A stretch of 64,000 nt of DNA from Azophilus sp965116165 (GTDB taxonomy: Bacteria > Pseudomonadota > Gammaproteobacteria > Pseudomonadales > Azotimanducaceae). This document shows, in pieces, positions 8,648 to 17,177 of this stretch. Numbering within the stretch: position 1 is the stretch's first letter; every line of letters begins with the position of its first letter. The translations under genes were made by a program, and so were the position numbers. The notes beneath the pieces were generated by a model. That model was given only the letters and a program-made list of their open reading frames with translations. It was not told the origin of the DNA and ran no database searches. Location of the stretch: contig OZ220484.1 in NCBI GenBank assembly GCA_965116165.1, positions 124,001-188,000 of the forward strand. Direction: 5' to 3'.

Positions 8648-9820
8648 ATGCCCGCGACTAGCCTTCAGGGAACCGACTATCCCGAAATTCGTGCGGAAGT
8701 CGTCAAACTGTGCGGGCAGTTCCCCGGCGAATATTGGCGCAAGCTCGACCGGGAAATGGCCTATCCAACCGATTTCGTGCGGGCGCTTGCCGATGCGGGC
8801 TATCTGGCCGCGCTCATTCCCGAAGCCTATGGCGGCTCCGGCCTACCGCTTGCCGCCGCGGCCGCAATCCTCGAGGAAGTGCAGCGGGCGGGCTGCAACG
8901 GCGCCGCCTGTCATGCCCAGATGTACATCATGGGCGCGCTCTTGCGGCATGGCAGCGAGGCGCAGAAGCAACACTATCTGCCGGGCATAGCCAGTGGCGA
9001 TTTGCGGCTACAGGCATTCGGGGTGACCGAGCCCGGTAGCGGCACCGATACCGGCGCCCTGAAGACGAGCGCCGTGCGCCGGGGCGACGCCTATATCGTC
9101 AATGGTCAGAAGATATGGACGAGCCGTGCCGAGCATTCCGACCTGATGCTGCTCCTGGCGCGCACCACCCCGCGCGAGCAGACCGCGCGCGGCATAGACG
9201 GCCTCTCCATCTTCATTCTCGATATGAACGCGGCGCGGGCGGCGGGCGGGCTCAGCATCCGGCCGATTCGCACAATGATGAACCACTCCACCACCGAGGT
9301 CTTCTTCGACAATGTGGCGGTGCCCGCGAAAAACCTGATTGGCGAAGAGGGCCGGGGTTTCCGCTACATACTCTCCGGCATGAATGCCGAGCGCATACTC
9401 ATAGCGGCGGAATGCATCGGCGATGCCAAATGGTTCATCGAGCGAGCCCGCGACTATGCCAACGAGCGCGAACTGTTTGGCCGGCCGATTGGCCAGAATC
9501 AGGGGGTGCAGTTCCCCATTGCGAAGGCCTACGCACAAATGCGCGCCGCCGAACTGATGGTCCGCCACGCGGCCGAGTTGTTCGAAGCGGGCGAGACCGC
9601 TGGCGAGCAAGCCAATATGGCCAAAATGTTGGCGGCGGATGCGTCTTGGGCGGCGGCGGAGGCGGCGGTGCAGACCCATGGCGGGTTCGGATTCGCGGAA
9701 GAATACGATGTGGAGCGCAAGTTTCGCGAAACGCGCCTCTACCAGGTGGCGCCGGTTTCCACCAACATGATCCTGAGCTACCTATCGGAGCATGTGCTGG
9801 GCTTGCCCCGGTCCTACTAA
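8648..9820 (+). CDS. Acyl-CoA dehydrogenase
   Basis: 390 residues, full length for the family. Motifs: VTEPGSGTDT (FAD/substrate), FGRPIGQNQG, and the catalytic base Glu352 in HGGFGFAEEY. It follows the thiolase by 15 bp, so translation is probably linked; no strong ribosome-binding site is visible at the ATG at 8648 and a second ATG at 8644 is in another frame. Its TAA stop lies inside the CTAA target duplication of the miniature element that begins right after it, so the insertion occurred exactly at the stop codon without changing the protein. Confidence 0.92.
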   Translation: MPATSLQGTDYPEIRAEVVKLCGQFPGEYWRKLDREMAYPTDFVRALADAGYLAALIPEAYGGSGLPLAAAAAILEEVQRAGCNGAACHAQMYIMGALLRHGSEAQKQHYLPGIASGDLRLQAFGVTEPGSGTDTGALKTSAVRRGDAYIVNGQKIWTSRAEHSDLMLLLARTTPREQTARGIDGLSIFILDMNAARAAGGLSIRPIRTMMNHSTTEVFFDNVAVPAKNLIGEEGRGFRYILSGMNAERILIAAECIGDAKWFIERARDYANERELFGRPIGQNQGVQFPIAKAYAQMRAAELMVRHAAELFEAGETAGEQANMAKMLAADASWAAAEAAVQTHGGFGFAEEYDVERKFRETRLYQVAPVSTNMILSYLSEHVLGLPRSY

Positions 9821-9918
9821 GGAAGGTCTGAACAATTCGATAGAGCAGCATTTAGTTACTCGTAAGCTATTGATTTTATTATGCCGGATGCCTCCACTAC
9901 AGGATTAATCAGAGGTTC
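9821..9918 (-). mobile_element. Miniature IS5-like element (MITE), copy 1
   Basis: 98 bp with ends GGAAGGTCTGAAC and CAGAGGTTC, flanked by CTAA direct repeats at 9817-9820 and 9919-9922. No coding capacity. Orientation is called minus because the GGAACCTCTGATTAA end is on the right. The interior is AT-rich (AAGCTATTGATTTTATTA). Confidence 0.88.
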
Positions 9919-9996
9919 CTAAAGAAGGTCCGATCAACTCTGTACTCGGTTGTGCCGCAGGGTAGACGATAGAAAACGCCAAAGGAGATGAGTGCG

Positions 9997-11256
9997 ATGG
10001 GCCAAATTCAACTCTTCGATATTGAAACGCTGAAATCGCCACATGCCGCCCATCGGCGACTGCGCGACGAAGCACCGGTGTATTTCGCCAAGGAGCTCGG
10101 GGTGCATGTGGTTTCCCGCTACGAACTGCTGCGCGAGGTGCTGCGCGACCCCGAGACCTACTCCAATCAATTCGGGGACTTTCTGCAGAAGCCGCAGCAG
10201 CAACGCTTCGAGGCGGCATCCGAGGAAACCAAGGCGGCAATCCTTGCCATTTCGGCGCGGTTGATCTTCGAACCGCCCACCATGCTGACGCTCGACCGCC
10301 CCGAGCACACCAGGTACCGCACCCTGGTCAATGAACTGTTCACAGCATCGCGCATCAAGCGGGCGGAAGGAGCGGTGCAGCAGGTCATCGACGACACCAT
10401 CAAGGCGTTGACGGGGGACGGCGCCATCGAGTTTATTGCTCGATTCGCGTTGCCTATCCCGTTAAAAATCATTGGCGACCGTCTTGGAGTTCCCGAGGAG
10501 GACCGCGCTCTTTTCGACCAATGCGCCAGCAATGCCGCCGATGCGTTGCGCCTGAATTTCTACGATGATGAAGAAACACTGCGGCGCATGCAGCTCGAAC
10601 TCGACCTCCAACGGTTGATGCTGCGCATCTATGAAGAGCGCCGCGCCAATCCACGCGACGATATGATTTCCGTATTGGCCACTTCCCGGTTGCAACCGGA
10701 TGATCGGCCGCTCGCCCACGGGGAAGTATCGAGCATCCTGCGCCAGTTCCTCGTCGCCGGTCACGAAACGACGAGCAGCGCCTTCGGTTGGGGCATGTTG
10801 GCACTGTGCGAGCGCCCCGGCCTACAGGACGAACTGCGCGCCAATCCGGAGAAGGTACGGACGTTTGTGGAAGAGGTTTTGCGTCGGGAGTCGCCGGTGC
10901 AGGGGTTGCCCAGGGTGGTGACCAGGGAGACAGAGCTCGGCGGCTATTCCTTGCGGGCGGGCGATGTGCTCATGCTGCGCTACGGAGCCGCGAACCGTGA
11001 TGAGCGGGCTTTCGAGAACCCCGACGAGATCAATCTCGATCGAGACAAGGCGGGCATGCAAATGGCCTTTGGTTCCGGTGTGCACCATTGCATCGGCGCC
11101 CCGCTTGCCCGCCAGGAGTTGAACCTCGGCTTTGCAACCCTGTTGCGGCGCGTTGAAAATATCCGGCTTGATCCCGACAAGCCGCCGCCCGAGGCGGAAC
11201 CGAGTTTCGTACTGCGCAATCTCGCGCATCTGTACATTCGCTTTGATTGGCGTTAG
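9997..11256 (+). CDS. Cytochrome P450
   Basis: 419 residues from the ATG at 9997, chosen because AAAGGAG ends 9 bp upstream; the ATG at 9988 is too close to it. No membrane anchor, so a soluble bacterial class I P450. Key motifs: I-helix AGHETTSS (about residue 255), K-helix ExxR (EVLR, about 293-296), and heme loop FGSGVHHCIG with the thiolate Cys at about 365. It hydroxylates an unknown substrate with electrons from a ferredoxin encoded elsewhere. Neighbouring acyl-CoA genes suggest a lipid or terpenoid substrate. MITE copy 1 lies in its upstream region. Confidence 0.92.
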   Translation: MGQIQLFDIETLKSPHAAHRRLRDEAPVYFAKELGVHVVSRYELLREVLRDPETYSNQFGDFLQKPQQQRFEAASEETKAAILAISARLIFEPPTMLTLDRPEHTRYRTLVNELFTASRIKRAEGAVQQVIDDTIKALTGDGAIEFIARFALPIPLKIIGDRLGVPEEDRALFDQCASNAADALRLNFYDDEETLRRMQLELDLQRLMLRIYEERRANPRDDMISVLATSRLQPDDRPLAHGEVSSILRQFLVAGHETTSSAFGWGMLALCERPGLQDELRANPEKVRTFVEEVLRRESPVQGLPRVVTRETELGGYSLRAGDVLMLRYGAANRDERAFENPDEINLDRDKAGMQMAFGSGVHHCIGAPLARQELNLGFATLLRRVENIRLDPDKPPPEAEPSFVLRNLAHLYIRFDWR

Positions 11257-11300
11257 ACCGACCGGTGTGTAATCGTCGCTCCTGATACATCCTGTGGCCA

Positions 11301-11942
11301 ATGAGGTCGATGTTCGATTCCGTTTGCATCGTTAACTACGATGCCGGCAACCTTAAAAGCGTGCAGCGCGCCTGCGCGGAAGTCGGTGCGCGGGCGGTGA
11401 TCAGTAGCGATCCGGCGCGCCTGCTTGATGCGGACCGGGTGATCTTTCCCGGTGTGGGAGCGGCAGGTAGCGCGATGCGCAGCCTGCGCCGGGCCGGGCT
11501 CGACACGGCCCTGAATGCGGTCATTGCCGACGGCAAGCCGGTATTGGGAATCTGCCTCGGTCTGCAAATCTCCCTGCAGTGCTCTGAGGAACAGGACACG
11601 GCCACTTTGGGAATCCTGCCCGGCACGGTAAAGCGCTTCCGGTTTGACCGGCCGGAACTCAAAATCCCCCACATGGGCTGGAATGAGGTGCGGCCCGCCC
11701 AGGCGCATCCGCTGCTTGAGGGTATCGAACCGGGCGATGAGTTCTATTTCGTGCACGGCTACTATCCGGCCCCGGCGTGCCGAGAACATGTCTACGCCCT
11801 AACCGACTACGAAACCGAGTTTGCCTCGGCGTTGGGGACGGGCAGCTACTTCGCCACCCAGTTCCATCCCGAGAAAAGCGGTCGAGTGGGGTTGCGGTTG
11901 TTGGAGAAGTTCTGCCAATGGCGAGGCGGGGGGAGCGCTTGA
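11301..11942 (+). CDS. hisH: Imidazole glycerol phosphate synthase glutaminase subunit (HisH-like)
   Basis: A class I glutamine amidotransferase of about 210 residues with the nucleophile Cys in LGICLGLQ, the HisH-type PGVGAAGSAM segment and a C-terminal His/Glu in FHPEKSG. HisH supplies ammonia to HisF to make IGP and AICAR in histidine biosynthesis. Start is either the ATG at 11301 or the one at 11310; neither has a well-spaced ribosome site. It is followed about 110 bp later by hisF, but no other his genes are nearby, so the pair is isolated from a normal his operon. Confidence 0.88.
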   Translation: MRSMFDSVCIVNYDAGNLKSVQRACAEVGARAVISSDPARLLDADRVIFPGVGAAGSAMRSLRRAGLDTALNAVIADGKPVLGICLGLQISLQCSEEQDTATLGILPGTVKRFRFDRPELKIPHMGWNEVRPAQAHPLLEGIEPGDEFYFVHGYYPAPACREHVYALTDYETEFASALGTGSYFATQFHPEKSGRVGLRLLEKFCQWRGGGSA

Positions 11943-12050
11943 GTTTCCATAGGCCAATCGATTCCACGGTTCGCTCCAAGCATTCTCGAAGCATGACGGT
12001 TGAATAGCATGCGTATTTGCGAGAGAGGACACTCGTTGGACCCACAGAAA

Positions 12051-12829
12051 TGCTGAGCAAACGCCTTGTTGCCTGCTTGGATGTGCGCGACGGCAAGCTC
12101 GCTAAGAGCGTCAGGTTCGTCGATACGAGAGACATCGGCGACCCGGTCGAAAAGGCACGGGAATACTACGCCGACGGGCTCGACGAGTTGGTTTTCTACG
12201 ACATCACGGCGTCGAGCGACAATCGCTCAATCATGCTCAATGTTGTGGAGGCGGTGGCTCGGGAGGTGTTCATTCCGCTGTCCGTTGGTGGCGGTGTGCG
12301 GTCTGTGCGGGATGCCACCGATCTGCGTTTGGCCGGTGCCGAAAAGATCAACGTCAATTCGGCGGCGGTTAAACGACCGGCGTTGATCGCCGAGTGCGCG
12401 GAGGCGATTGGCGATCAAAACATCGTGCTGTCGATGGATATTCGCCGTGTCGAACTTTGCCAACGGTTTCCGTCCGGCTATGAAATCGTTGTCAACGGTG
12501 GCCGAACGCCGATGGGTATGGATGCGCTTGAGTGGGCCTTGCAGGGAGAGCGGCTCGGAGCCGGCGAATTGGTGGTCAATTCGATCGATGCCGACGGCAC
12601 CCGGAATGGCTACGAATTACGGCTCACCGCCATGATTGCCGATGCCGTGCGCATTCCGGTCATCGCTTCGGGTGGTGCCGGTGAACCCCGCCATCTTCAC
12701 GAGGTATTGGTCGAGGGGCGCGCGGATGCCGCCTTGGTGGCTTCGATGGTGCACTACGGCGACTATTCGGTGAGCGAGCTCAAGCGCTATCTGCACGAGC
12801 AGGGCGTAAAGATGCGCATGTCATGGTAG
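12051..12829 (+). CDS. hisF: Imidazole glycerol phosphate synthase cyclase subunit (HisF-like)
   Basis: 259 residues forming the (beta-alpha)8 barrel of HisF. The two catalytic aspartates are kept, Asp11 in CLDVRDGK and Asp130 in LSMDIRRV, as are VGGGVRSV and IASGGAGE, the phosphate-binding loops. The sequence (KLAKSVRFVDTRDIGDP) is the divergent HisF type rather than the usual proteobacterial VVKGVNF type. Paired with hisH upstream. It could serve histidine synthesis or a specialised pathway; context does not decide. Confidence 0.88.
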
Positions 12830-12858
12830 TGGGGCAGGGCAAGGTGGAGGCTCCTGGG

Positions 12859-12957
12859 GGAAACTCTGATTCATTCGATAGAGCAGCATTGAACTATTCG
12901 TAAGCTATCGATTTTATTAAATTGGATACCGCTACTACAGGATTGATGAGAGGTTCC
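12859..12957 (-). mobile_element. Miniature IS5-like element, copy 2 (degenerate left end)
   Basis: 99 bp. The right end (GATGAGAGGTTCC) and the AT-rich interior match the family, while the left end reads GGAAACTCTGATTCATTCG, a blend of the two family termini. No 4-bp target duplication is visible, so it is older or rearranged. It ends 22 bp before the start of the quinone oxidoreductase gene and so lies where its promoter should be. Confidence 0.8.
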
Positions 12958-12979
12958 CCAGGGAAATTTGGGTAACTGT

Positions 12980-13945
12980 GTGAAAGCGATTGCCATTGAA
13001 AAAGGCCGACTCCGTTGGGGTGAGGCGCCCGAGCCGGAGGCTGGTCCCGGCTTGGTGAAAATCGCGGTTCGCGCCAGCGCCGTGAATCGCGCCGACCTCA
13101 TGCAGGCGCTCGGGCGATATCCGCCGCCCCCCGGGGCCAGTGATATACCGGGCTTGGAATGCTCGGGCGTAGTGGTTGAGGTGGGCGAACACGTCAAAAG
13201 GGTTGTGCCGGGCGATGCGGTCTGCGCCCTGTTGGCCGGCGGTGGCTATGCGGAAACCGTCGTCGCTCCCGCCGGCCAGGTGCTGCGCATTCCCAAGGGC
13301 ATCGGGCTGTTGGAAGCGGCGGCCCTGCCCGAAGTTTTCGCCACCGCCTATCTCAACCTCTATGGCGAAGCCGGCCTCATGACCGGCGAGCGGGTGCTGC
13401 TGCACGCCGGGGCGAGCGGCGTGGGCACCGCCGCGATTCAACTCTGTCGCGAGAGCCGCAACCCCTGTTTCGTCACCGTGGGCAGCCGGGCCAAGTTGCA
13501 ACGATGCCTAGCTTTGGGTGCCGCGGGCGGCGCAATCCGCCACCAGGAATCCTTCGCCGACCAAATGGCGGCCTGGACCGGGGAAGAGGGTTTCGACGTG
13601 ATTCTCGACCCGGTGGGTGCCGGCTACCTCGCCGCTAACCTGGCCAGCCTGCGCTTGGATGGTCGCCTGGTCTTGATTGGGCTGATGGGCGGGGCGGTGG
13701 CCGAACTGAATATGGGTCTTCTCTTGATGAAGCGGTTGCGCGTCGTCGGTTCCACGCTCCGTGCGCGTAGTATTGCGGCCAAGTCGGCGGTGATGGACGG
13801 CTTGCAAAGGGACGTTTGGCCGAAAATGGAGAGGGGCGCCATTCAACCCATTATCGAAACCGTTGTGCCGATGCCCGAGGCGCAACGGGCTCACGACCTG
13901 ATTGCCGACAACGATACGGTCGGCAAGGTATTGCTGGAGTTGTAA
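12980..13945 (+). CDS. NAD(P)H quinone oxidoreductase, PIG3-like medium-chain reductase
   Basis: About 321 residues from a GTG at 12980 (VKAIAIEKGRLRWGE); a TTG at 12968 is an alternative. It belongs to the zinc-free MDR family. YPPPPGASDIPGLECSG at about 40-56 is the PIG3/QOR substrate-domain motif and LLHAGASGVGTAAIQL is the NADPH-binding Rossmann loop. It reduces quinones or activated double bonds. It is convergent with valS (15 bp between stops). MITE copy 2 sits directly upstream. Confidence 0.88.
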   Translation: MKAIAIEKGRLRWGEAPEPEAGPGLVKIAVRASAVNRADLMQALGRYPPPPGASDIPGLECSGVVVEVGEHVKRVVPGDAVCALLAGGGYAETVVAPAGQVLRIPKGIGLLEAAALPEVFATAYLNLYGEAGLMTGERVLLHAGASGVGTAAIQLCRESRNPCFVTVGSRAKLQRCLALGAAGGAIRHQESFADQMAAWTGEEGFDVILDPVGAGYLAANLASLRLDGRLVLIGLMGGAVAELNMGLLLMKRLRVVGSTLRARSIAAKSAVMDGLQRDVWPKMERGAIQPIIETVVPMPEAQRAHDLIADNDTVGKVLLEL

Positions 13946-13960
13946 CGACTCGCCTCGCCG

Positions 13961-16729
13961 CTAAACAAGGGAATCAAGCTGCCTCTCCAGGGCGGTAAGC
14001 GTCGCGCGGGCGTCGGCGGCCCGGTTGCGCTCTTTTTCGACCACCGGCGGCGGTGCCCTCCGCACGAAGTTCTCGTTGCTCAATTTCGCCTTGATGCGTT
14101 CGAGCCCCGCTCGCGCGCGGTCGATTTCCCGGCCGATGCGGGTGCGCTCGGCTTCGATATCGATCAGACCGGCGAGCGGCACCATCACCCTGAGATCGCC
14201 AACTAGGGCCAGCGCATTGGCGGGCGGCCGCTCGCCGGGTGGCAACCAGTCGACCGCGCCCACCTTGGCCATGCGCCGCAACAATGGCCGTGTCGCCGCC
14301 GCCAGGTCGCGGTCTTGCTCGCCGCCCCCCTGCAGCAACACTTCGATTTCCCTGCCCGGCTTGATGCCCGCTTCGCCCCGGATATTGCGCAATGCGGTCA
14401 CGACGCCCTTCAGCCAATCGATAGCCGCCTCGGCCTGTGAATCCGAGGCCAACTCGTCGCTGTGCGGAAAGGGCTGCAACATGATGCTCGGCTCCTCTCT
14501 GCCGAACAGGGGCGCCAGGTCGCGCCATATGGCCTCGGTGATAAACGGCAGGATGGGGTGCGCCGCCCTGAGCAGGAGTTCGAGCACCCTTAGCAGCGTG
14601 TGGCGCGCTCCGGCCTGCAGCGCCGGATTGGCGTCGGCGTCCCACAGCAGGGGCTTGGTGAATTCCAAATACCAGTCGCAGTATTCGCGCCACGCGAATT
14701 CGTGGAGCGCATTGGCGTATAGATCGAATCGGTAGGTGTTGACGGCGAGATGGCAATCGTCCACCAGACGCTTCGCGCGCGACAGGATCCAGCGATCCGC
14801 CAGCCCAGGTTCCGCCGTGCCGTCCGGCGGCTTTTCGCCGGTGTTCATCAACACGAACCGCGCCGCGTTCCAGAGTTTGTTGCAGAAGTTGCGGTAGCCC
14901 TCCGTGCGGCTCAGGTCGAAGCGCACGTCGCGGCCGGTGGAGGCCAGCGCGCAGAACGTAAAGCGCAGCGCGTCGGTACCGAACGAAGGAATGCCGTTGG
15001 GGAAGTCTCGGCGGGTGTCCTTTTCAATACTGGGCGCCATATGCGGCTGTGTCAGGTTTGCCGTGCGCTTTTTCACCAATTCCTCAAGTCCGATGCCGTC
15101 GATGAGATCGAGTGGGTCGAGTCCGTTGCCCTTGGTCTTGGACATTTTTTCGCCCTTGGCGTCGCGTACCAGGCCATGGATATAGACCTTGCGGAAGGGC
15201 ACTTCCCCCGTGAACTTCAGGGTCATCATGATCATGCGCGTAACCCAGAAGAAGATGATGTCGTGGCCGGTTACCAAAACATCCGTCGGATGAAAGCGCT
15301 TCAGGTCGCGGGTTTGCCGTGGCCAGCCGAGGGTGGCGAAGGTCCAGAGGGCGGAGGAAAACCAGGTGTCGAGAACATCCTCATCCCGCCTCAGGGCGAC
15401 GCTGTCATCAAGGCTTCCCTTGCGGCGCGCCTCATGCTCGGTTCGGCCAACAAAGACATTGCCGTCGGCGTCGTACCAGGCGGGAATGCGGTGCCCCCAC
15501 CAAAGTTGCCGGCTGATGCACCAGTCCTGAATTTCGCGCATCCACGCAAAATAAATGTTGGCGTATTGTTTGGGCACGAATTCGATGTTGCCGTTGCGGA
15601 CGGCGTCCACGGCGGGTGCGGCGAGCGGTGCGATCTTCACGAACCACTGATCGGTCAGCCAGGGTTCGATGACCGCTTGGGAACGGTCGCCCCTCGGCAC
15701 CGTGGGTCGATGGTCCTCAATCTTGTCGAGCAGGCCAAGTTCCCGCAGGTCGGCGACGATTTGCCGACGCGCCACGAATCGATCAAGGCCCCGGTAGGCG
15801 TCCGGCGCATTGTCGTTGATGGTGGCCTCGGCCGTAAAAATATTGATGAGCGGCAGGTTGTGCCGGGCGCCTATCTCTTTGTCGTTGAAATCGTGTGCCG
15901 GGGTGATCTTGACGCAGCCCGTGCCGAACGTCGGATCCACATGGTTGTCGGCGATGATGGGAAGGGTGCGGCCAACCAGCGGCAGTGTTGCGGTTTTGCC
16001 GATGAGGTCGTGATAACGCTGGTCATGCGGATGCACCGCCACCGCGGTGTCGCCGAGCATGGTTTCCGGGCGGGTGGTTGCGACGACCAGATAAGCCTTG
16101 CCATCGCGGGTTTTGATGCCGTTTTCCAAGGGGTAGCGGAAGTGCCAGAGATGGCCATCTTCCTCATGGTTTTCAATTTCCAGGTCGGAAATGGCCGTTC
16201 CCAGTTCCGGATCCCAGTTGACGAGCCGTTTGCCCCGGTAGATCAATCCATCGTCGTAGAGGCGCACGAACACCTCGATGACGGCGTTCGCAAACCCTTC
16301 GTCCAGGGTGAATCGGTTGCGGGACCAATCCAGCGAAGAGCCCAGGCGCCGCAACTGTTGGGAAATATTGCCGCCGGAGTGCTCCTTCCACCGCCAGACC
16401 CGCTCCACAAAGGCCTCGCGCCCGATCCCCCGCCGTGATTTGCCCTCGGCGTGCAACTGGCGCTCGACGAGCATTTGCGTCGAGATCCCGGCGTGGTCGG
16501 TGCCCATTTGCCAGAGTGTGCGACGGCCGTTCATACGGTGGTAGCGAACAAGGGCATCCATCAGCGTGTGCTGAAAGGCATGCCCCATGTGCAGGCTGCC
16601 GGTTACGTTGGGGGGTGGGATGGCGATGCAATAGCTGTCGCCGTCGCCGGTGGGCGCGAAATAGCCGGCGGCCTCCCAGTTCTCGTACAGGCTGCGCTCT
16701 ATGGCATGGGGATCGAAACTGCGCTCCAC
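13961..16729 (-). CDS. valS: Valyl-tRNA synthetase
   Basis: 922 residues, a class I aminoacyl-tRNA synthetase charging tRNA-Val. The HIGH signature is PPPNVTGSLHMGHA near residue 37 and the KMSKS signature is GEKMSKTKGN at about 525. The editing domain lies between them and a C-terminal coiled-coil arm (residues 860-922) is present. It is the last gene of pepA-holC-valS, beginning 1 bp after the holC stop, the usual gammaproteobacterial order. Confidence 0.98.
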   Translation of the reverse strand: MERSFDPHAIERSLYENWEAAGYFAPTGDGDSYCIAIPPPNVTGSLHMGHAFQHTLMDALVRYHRMNGRRTLWQMGTDHAGISTQMLVERQLHAEGKSRRGIGREAFVERVWRWKEHSGGNISQQLRRLGSSLDWSRNRFTLDEGFANAVIEVFVRLYDDGLIYRGKRLVNWDPELGTAISDLEIENHEEDGHLWHFRYPLENGIKTRDGKAYLVVATTRPETMLGDTAVAVHPHDQRYHDLIGKTATLPLVGRTLPIIADNHVDPTFGTGCVKITPAHDFNDKEIGARHNLPLINIFTAEATINDNAPDAYRGLDRFVARRQIVADLRELGLLDKIEDHRPTVPRGDRSQAVIEPWLTDQWFVKIAPLAAPAVDAVRNGNIEFVPKQYANIYFAWMREIQDWCISRQLWWGHRIPAWYDADGNVFVGRTEHEARRKGSLDDSVALRRDEDVLDTWFSSALWTFATLGWPRQTRDLKRFHPTDVLVTGHDIIFFWVTRMIMMTLKFTGEVPFRKVYIHGLVRDAKGEKMSKTKGNGLDPLDLIDGIGLEELVKKRTANLTQPHMAPSIEKDTRRDFPNGIPSFGTDALRFTFCALASTGRDVRFDLSRTEGYRNFCNKLWNAARFVLMNTGEKPPDGTAEPGLADRWILSRAKRLVDDCHLAVNTYRFDLYANALHEFAWREYCDWYLEFTKPLLWDADANPALQAGARHTLLRVLELLLRAAHPILPFITEAIWRDLAPLFGREEPSIMLQPFPHSDELASDSQAEAAIDWLKGVVTALRNIRGEAGIKPGREIEVLLQGGGEQDRDLAAATRPLLRRMAKVGAVDWLPPGERPPANALALVGDLRVMVPLAGLIDIEAERTRIGREIDRARAGLERIKAKLSNENFVRRAPPPVVEKERNRAADARATLTALERQLDSLV

Positions 16730-16730
16730 G

Positions 16731-17177
16731 TCAACCCGCTTCCCAGTCGTCCAGTTCGTGGTGGAACAGCGGATAGCCCTGGTTCCGGTAGTGGCGATAG
16801 CGTTCCCGGCCGTTCGCGCGTTTTTCGCCGATGACGATTTCCGCCACCCGGTCGAACCAACCCGGAAACGCCGGCACCTCGTCAGTCAGGTTGATGAGCA
16901 GCCCGTCGGTCGGCAAATCGTCCCGCGCGTCCGTCCACCGGCCGATGACCACGGGCGCACCCTCGGCCGCGGATGCGCCGAGACAGCCGTGCGGAATCAG
17001 GCGGTGCGGTGGATAGACCCACAATAGCTCATCGAGTTCGCGAGCCTGCTCATCGGTGGCGGTGTGCAGATAGGATGGGTGGCCTTGTCGCAGCGCCTTG
17101 GCGGCCAGCCGACAGGCGAAGCGGTGCAGGGCGGTTTGCTCCATATCCTGGAGAATGTAGAAATCGACCCGCGTCAC
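16731..17177 (-). CDS. holC: DNA polymerase III chi subunit
   Basis: 148 residues from a GTG at 17177 whose GTGA overlaps the TGA of pepA, giving translational coupling; the longer open frame upstream is only a shadow of pepA. It begins TRVDFYILQDMEQTALHRFA, typical of HolC. Chi binds psi in the clamp loader and contacts SSB. The length matches E. coli HolC (147). Confidence 0.93.
   Translation of the reverse strand: MTRVDFYILQDMEQTALHRFACRLAAKALRQGHPSYLHTATDEQARELDELLWVYPPHRLIPHGCLGASAAEGAPVVIGRWTDARDDLPTDGLLINLTDEVPAFPGWFDRVAEIVIGEKRANGRERYRHYRNQGYPLFHHELDDWEAG

Noticed and set aside
14750..16438. 562-codon open frame opposite valS
   Set aside because: Fully antisense to an unmistakable valS; long shadow frames are expected in GC-rich genes. 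No motif or ribosome site.
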